DNA of 64,000 bases, from assembly GCF_964020115.1 (NCBI RefSeq), contig NZ_OZ026542.1, positions 310,001 through 374,000 of the forward strand, read 5' to 3'. Each line of letters begins with the position of its first letter. Position 1 is the first letter of the stretch. The stretch is from Candidatus Regiella endosymbiont of Tuberolachnus salignus. Its GTDB lineage: Bacteria; Pseudomonadota; Gammaproteobacteria; Enterobacterales; Enterobacteriaceae. This document shows positions 57,213 through 64,000 of the stretch, piece after piece. Below the pieces are notes generated by a model. It was not told where the DNA came from. It saw nothing but the letters and a program-made list of their open reading frames with translations, and searched no databases. A program made the translations under genes and the position numbers.

Positions 57213-57527
57213 TCAGTGCATCATTTTCCTGTCGTACGAATGCTCAAAAACGCCAATTTCACGAACCTCCAAGTCCTTTTTGTTCTCAGGCATGAGCAGC
57301 ACGCAGACGACGGTTTTTTTTGTTGTATCAACCGTTGCGCGATCTAATGTCGCGCGATAAATTTCGTTTCTTATCTGACTCGTCTGTTTAAGATCCGCTA
57401 TAGGTGTGCGATTATCGCCTAACACTATATGCGTTAATTGCAGTTTGGTACCAGCGGGGGCACTCGCTTCGCTCAAACGTGTATCACCTTTTTGAGTCAT
57501 CGTAAGAGAAAATAGGGTTGTGCTCAT
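57213..57527 (-). pseudogene. Phage tail-collar fibre protein, N-terminal fragment
   Basis: The 104-residue frame starts MSTTLFSLTMTQKGDTRLSE, then AGTKLQLTHIVLGDNRTPIA and VREIGVFEHS, which is the start of P2-type tail-collar fibre proteins (DUF3751). Full proteins are several hundred residues; here the frame ends after about 100, and the following codons do not match. It is a fragment of a lost prophage. Confidence 0.75.
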
Positions 57528-57916
57528 ACAGTCGTCATCTTGTGTCGTAGGAAATGAGTTAAAAGAAATCCATTAACCTCATTACGATCAGTTAATGACT
57601 GTGCATTTTTTGACTGAACTTTATTTAGATTGCTTTAGAAAAAAAAGAATAGCGCCACCCATTGGCGGTTAGTATTACTAACGACAATGGGGGAATCCTA
57701 TAAATACATAACGCTTTTATGTTGTTTTATAAAAAGTACCGGAAGAAATAAACCATTGCTGATTCTGCTTCAGTAGACTTGTTACCTAATAGTAAAATAA
57801 GCAGCCTGTTTTAGTAATGAATTGAATTTCAAGCCATTCTGAGATAGAAATTCCAGAGACCGGTGCTGAGAAGCATAAAAGGTATCGTCAATAAAAGGTT
57901 GGCGATGACGTAAAGA
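57528..57916. other. Gap in phage debris
   Basis: No gene seen in about 390 bases. Confidence 0.5.
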
Positions 57917-58120
57917 TTAAACGAGTTGAATACGTTGCAGTTCGATTTCATGGTTCGATTGTATTTCGATTAATTTCAAGTGAGCCTGCGGATCAGACTC
58001 TACCCGCTGTATTAACTCTTCTGAGCTATCAATCATTGTGGCACTCGCAGATCCCCCCAAGGCGCTCCCCCATAATGGCGCGGCTTTTGCTACTACTTGT
58101 CCTAATGCTTCTAGGCTCAT
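57917..58120 (-). pseudogene. Phage holin-like protein (3TM holin type), shortened
   Basis: The 67-residue product begins SLEALGQVVAKAAPLWGSAL, the start of 3TM-type holins, and ends DPQAHLKLIEIQSNHEIELQ, a later part of the same family. The region between is shorter than usual and ends without the C-terminal membrane helices, so an internal deletion and truncation are likely. Confidence 0.6.
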
Positions 58121-58291
58121 ACGTAACCCACCTTTATAACCTGCATTGATATAGCCCTGTTTTTACCCACCATGTCTCCCTTCAAGATTTGATATTGATT
58201 TGTTATAACGAAAATCGTCGTGCCAATAAATGTGGCTTACATCGATCACACCAAAATTTGAGCGATAATTTTTATCACATCAATCTTTGTA

Positions 58292-58597
58292 CTAAAAATA
58301 AACAGGACGGTGCCCAATCCACATAAAATGAGCAAGTACTTTCTCAGCAAGGCCAACAACTGTGAGCGCCTCACCTCTTCTACCTTTTTTTTGCCAAAGG
58401 GTCGTCTCTATCTGAGCCTGACTGGACATGATGTTTTTTTGGAGAGCAGTGATATCAGATAGCATTTTTAGATGCGCTTCTGTCAGTTCAGCTAGCTTCA
58501 TTTGTCCGGGTTCTTGTCGCTCCATCGCTTGTAGATCAGTGTGCAACGCATTAATCTGGCGGACTGCTGCCGTTATTTGATTGGCGTGCTGATGCAC
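58292..58597 (-). CDS. Unknown coiled-coil protein in phage debris
   Basis: The 101-residue product is largely coiled coil (ITAAVRQINALHTDLQAMER, LTEAHLKMLSDITALQKNI) with a basic patch (QKKGRR). It lies between holin-like and antitermination-like genes on the same strand, so a phage origin is likely. Function unknown. Confidence 0.45.
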   Translation of the reverse strand: MHQHANQITAAVRQINALHTDLQAMERQEPGQMKLAELTEAHLKMLSDITALQKNIMSSQAQIETTLWQKKGRRGEALTVVGLAEKVLAHFMWIGHRPVYF

Positions 58598-58768
58598 AAT
58601 ATCAGTGAGTCGTTCATGTAGGCATGATTTAGCAGTAATGGGGAAACGTTTTTTGAGTTAAATTGAACGAAAAAGCCCGCCTAAGCAGGCATTTCAAATA
58701 CAGTAGCAACAGCCTAGGTAATTTATACCCGATTTGTATTGACAACATAAATAAAAAATTAAAAAACA

Positions 58769-59116
58769 TCAGACTATTTCAAGACGGCTACTTAAGCGAC
58801 CTAATAACCATTGGTGAGCCATATCCACATAATTTTTGAACTGAGTGTGAGAAATCGCCAATTTTTTGGCTTTGTAGCGTAAGGAGCCTCGGTTGAAATA
58901 GTGACATCGTAATGCCTGTGCCATCACAGGATTCTGTTGGGTCATCGTGTTGACCAAGCGTTCTATCTCTTCAGCGGCGGCATGGATGGGCAGCGGTTTA
59001 GAGCCTGGGAGACGAAAAACATTACCCTCCGTCATAATGCGGTATTCAATGGAGCAAGAGGGATAACCTAAACCCGAAAAATTCCCTCTGCTATACCATT
59101 CAGCCCATTGGTACAA
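58769..59116 (-). CDS. Phage antitermination protein Q-like
   Basis: The frame contains YQWAEWYSRGNFSGLGYPSC, then SIEYRIMTEGN, AAEEIERLVNTMTQQNPVMA and KAKKLAISHTQFKNYVDMAH with a helix-turn-helix-like end, matching my memory of a phage antiterminator Q-type family controlling late genes. The start is not certain: the frame opens at a TTG (59116) directly after an in-frame stop, so the usual first few residues may be missing. Confidence 0.6.
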   Translation of the reverse strand: MYQWAEWYSRGNFSGLGYPSCSIEYRIMTEGNVFRLPGSKPLPIHAAAEEIERLVNTMTQQNPVMAQALRCHYFNRGSLRYKAKKLAISHTQFKNYVDMAHQWLLGRLSSRLEIV

Positions 59117-59579
59117 ACGATTTTAGAGATAACGAGTAAAATTATTGGTATTCATGATGACGATATCCATAAGTCGCATTCGCTTTCTTTGGTGCGGCAT
59201 GAAATTGACAGGAATCCTGCATTAAAATTGAGCGTCCATCCTGTCAATTCGCTCGGTTCAAATCGACGAGGAAATACAGTATATTCAGGCTTACGTATCC
59301 AGGAAGGGTCGTCATAGGTAATGTCTCTTAATGTAGCCTGATTCAGGCGGGAGGTAAAAATAGATTTCTGGATAAATCTCATGCTAATGATTTTGACTAA
59401 CAACCTGTACAACGATTTATGATGTTTAAAGTTAAATAATTGCATTTAAAGTAAAGAAATCACTGTAGGTCTTTCGTACATCTATAATCTGACATCTCAT
59501 TACCATTCTTATCTTTTTTCCTACAGAGTGAAACTCGTGTCAAGGTTATAACAAGCTACACAAAATTCAAGGTACAAGG
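59117..59579. other. Gap between phage debris and recombinase
   Basis: A minus-strand frame of 97 codons (59152-59445) shows ITYDDPSWIRKPEYTVFPRR but no family or start signal is evident. It may be a decayed phage gene. Confidence 0.4.
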
Positions 59580-59851
59580 TTATTTGCCAGTACGGTTTGT
59601 TCCCTGCAAAGCATAAAATTTCTCATGGAGGGATTTTGGATATAATTCGGTATAAACTTGCCATAAAACGTTTAATGAGCGGTGACCTGTTATCTGAGCT
59701 ACTTCTTCGATACTGAATCCGGCCTCAAATAGACGGCTAGCCCCTTCGCGGCGCAGATCATGGTGTCAGCGCTAATGATAAAAGACCGTAAATTGCTAAT
59801 TTAATTTGTCCACTCAAGCCAGAATGCAGTTTCCTTTGTGGTGACAAAGCC

Positions 59852-61839
<1,988 letters not shown>

Positions 61840-62147
61840 CAAAAACTGGACATTTTAAAGTAGCAAAAAGTGGTCAATCTAAAGTAGCGTTGACAATGGT
61901 AACGCAGATCTTTAATACCCAAGGCATTTCGGACACGTTGAAAACCGGCAGTGACAGAACGAAAATTATACGGGAAAATTAACTCACTAGTTTTCGGCTG
62001 GTGCTGCACGATAGTCCATGCGTCGCCAAGCAACGGTACCAGCATATGATTACCTGATTTTTTACGAGGATCCTTCCTGTCCCTGACCAGTTGTCAACGC
62101 TACTTTAGATTGACCACTTTTTGCTACTTTAAAATGTCCAGTTTTTG

Positions 62148-64000
<1,853 letters not shown>

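Noticed and set aside
59152..59445. 97-codon minus-strand frame in phage debris
   Set aside because: Some parts look protein-like, but there is no clear start or family; I left it as a gap with a note.

Overview
The window reads as a repeat-rich, IS-rich stretch of an Enterobacterales chromosome with low to moderate GC. Housekeeping genes (cca, ygiM, pstSCAB-phoU, mdh, glmU, glmS, rlmB, pta-ackA, ppdD-hofB-hofC) are clearly enterobacterial. Intact metabolic genes sit among broken genes, several IS families, many palindromic repeats, a giant TcdA/TcdB-type toxin, an inverse autotransporter and phage and conjugation debris. This is typical of a facultative insect endosymbiont; I think of Candidatus Regiella insecticola or a close relative, but that is inference and not read from a marker gene.

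Layout. 1-3155: end of a conjugation-type cluster cut by an IS21-family element. 3181-5517: cca and ygiM with palindromic repeats, one of them inserted in frame inside cca. 6601-13962: one 2453-residue toxin gene on the minus strand. 14059-19491: integrase remnants, a HigBA-type module with a broken toxin, two phage-like small genes, then IS3, IS630 and IS5 family elements. 19733-23888: type IV pilus genes ppdD, hofB, hofC and tRNA-Asn. 24114-29867: an IS605-type remnant and the phosphate operon phoU-pstB-pstA-pstC, separated from pstS and its Pho box by an IS5-family insertion. 30009-35155: mdh, glmU, glmS, rlmB. 35310-37206: ascorbate-type PTS IIC and IIA. 37580-40965: pta and ackA. 41136-46935: a second HigBA module (toxin again broken), a decayed IS3, a long inverted repeat around a LuxR-type gene, a group II intron fragment fused to a PAS regulator fragment, and other debris. 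47213-52227: a small exported protein and an inverse autotransporter. 53387-56790: an effector-like cluster with leucine-rich repeats. 57213-59116: phage tail, holin and antitermination remnants. 59580-64000: a tyrosine recombinase broken by an IS21 copy, with a third IS21 copy in opposite orientation running off the end.

The most striking thing is a family of roughly 120-bp palindromes, called element A here, with ends TATACCC/GGGTATA that insert at TA and duplicate it. This can be proved inside the window: one copy sits inside a second palindrome family (element B, ends TATAGCC/GGCTATA), intact copies of which occur elsewhere. Copies lie between genes, supply the stop codon of pstC (A) and hofB (B), break a HigB-type toxin, and add 40 in-frame codons to cca. 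In Cca the added peptide falls in the HD phosphohydrolase domain, whose metal-binding residues have also been lost, while the nucleotidyltransferase half looks intact.

How the genes work together: pstSCAB-phoU imports and senses phosphate; mdh and pta-ackA serve central carbon metabolism; glmS-glmU make UDP-GlcNAc; ppdD-hofB-hofC is the core of a type IV pilus. The large toxin, the inverse autotransporter and the LRR cluster are plausible host-interaction factors.
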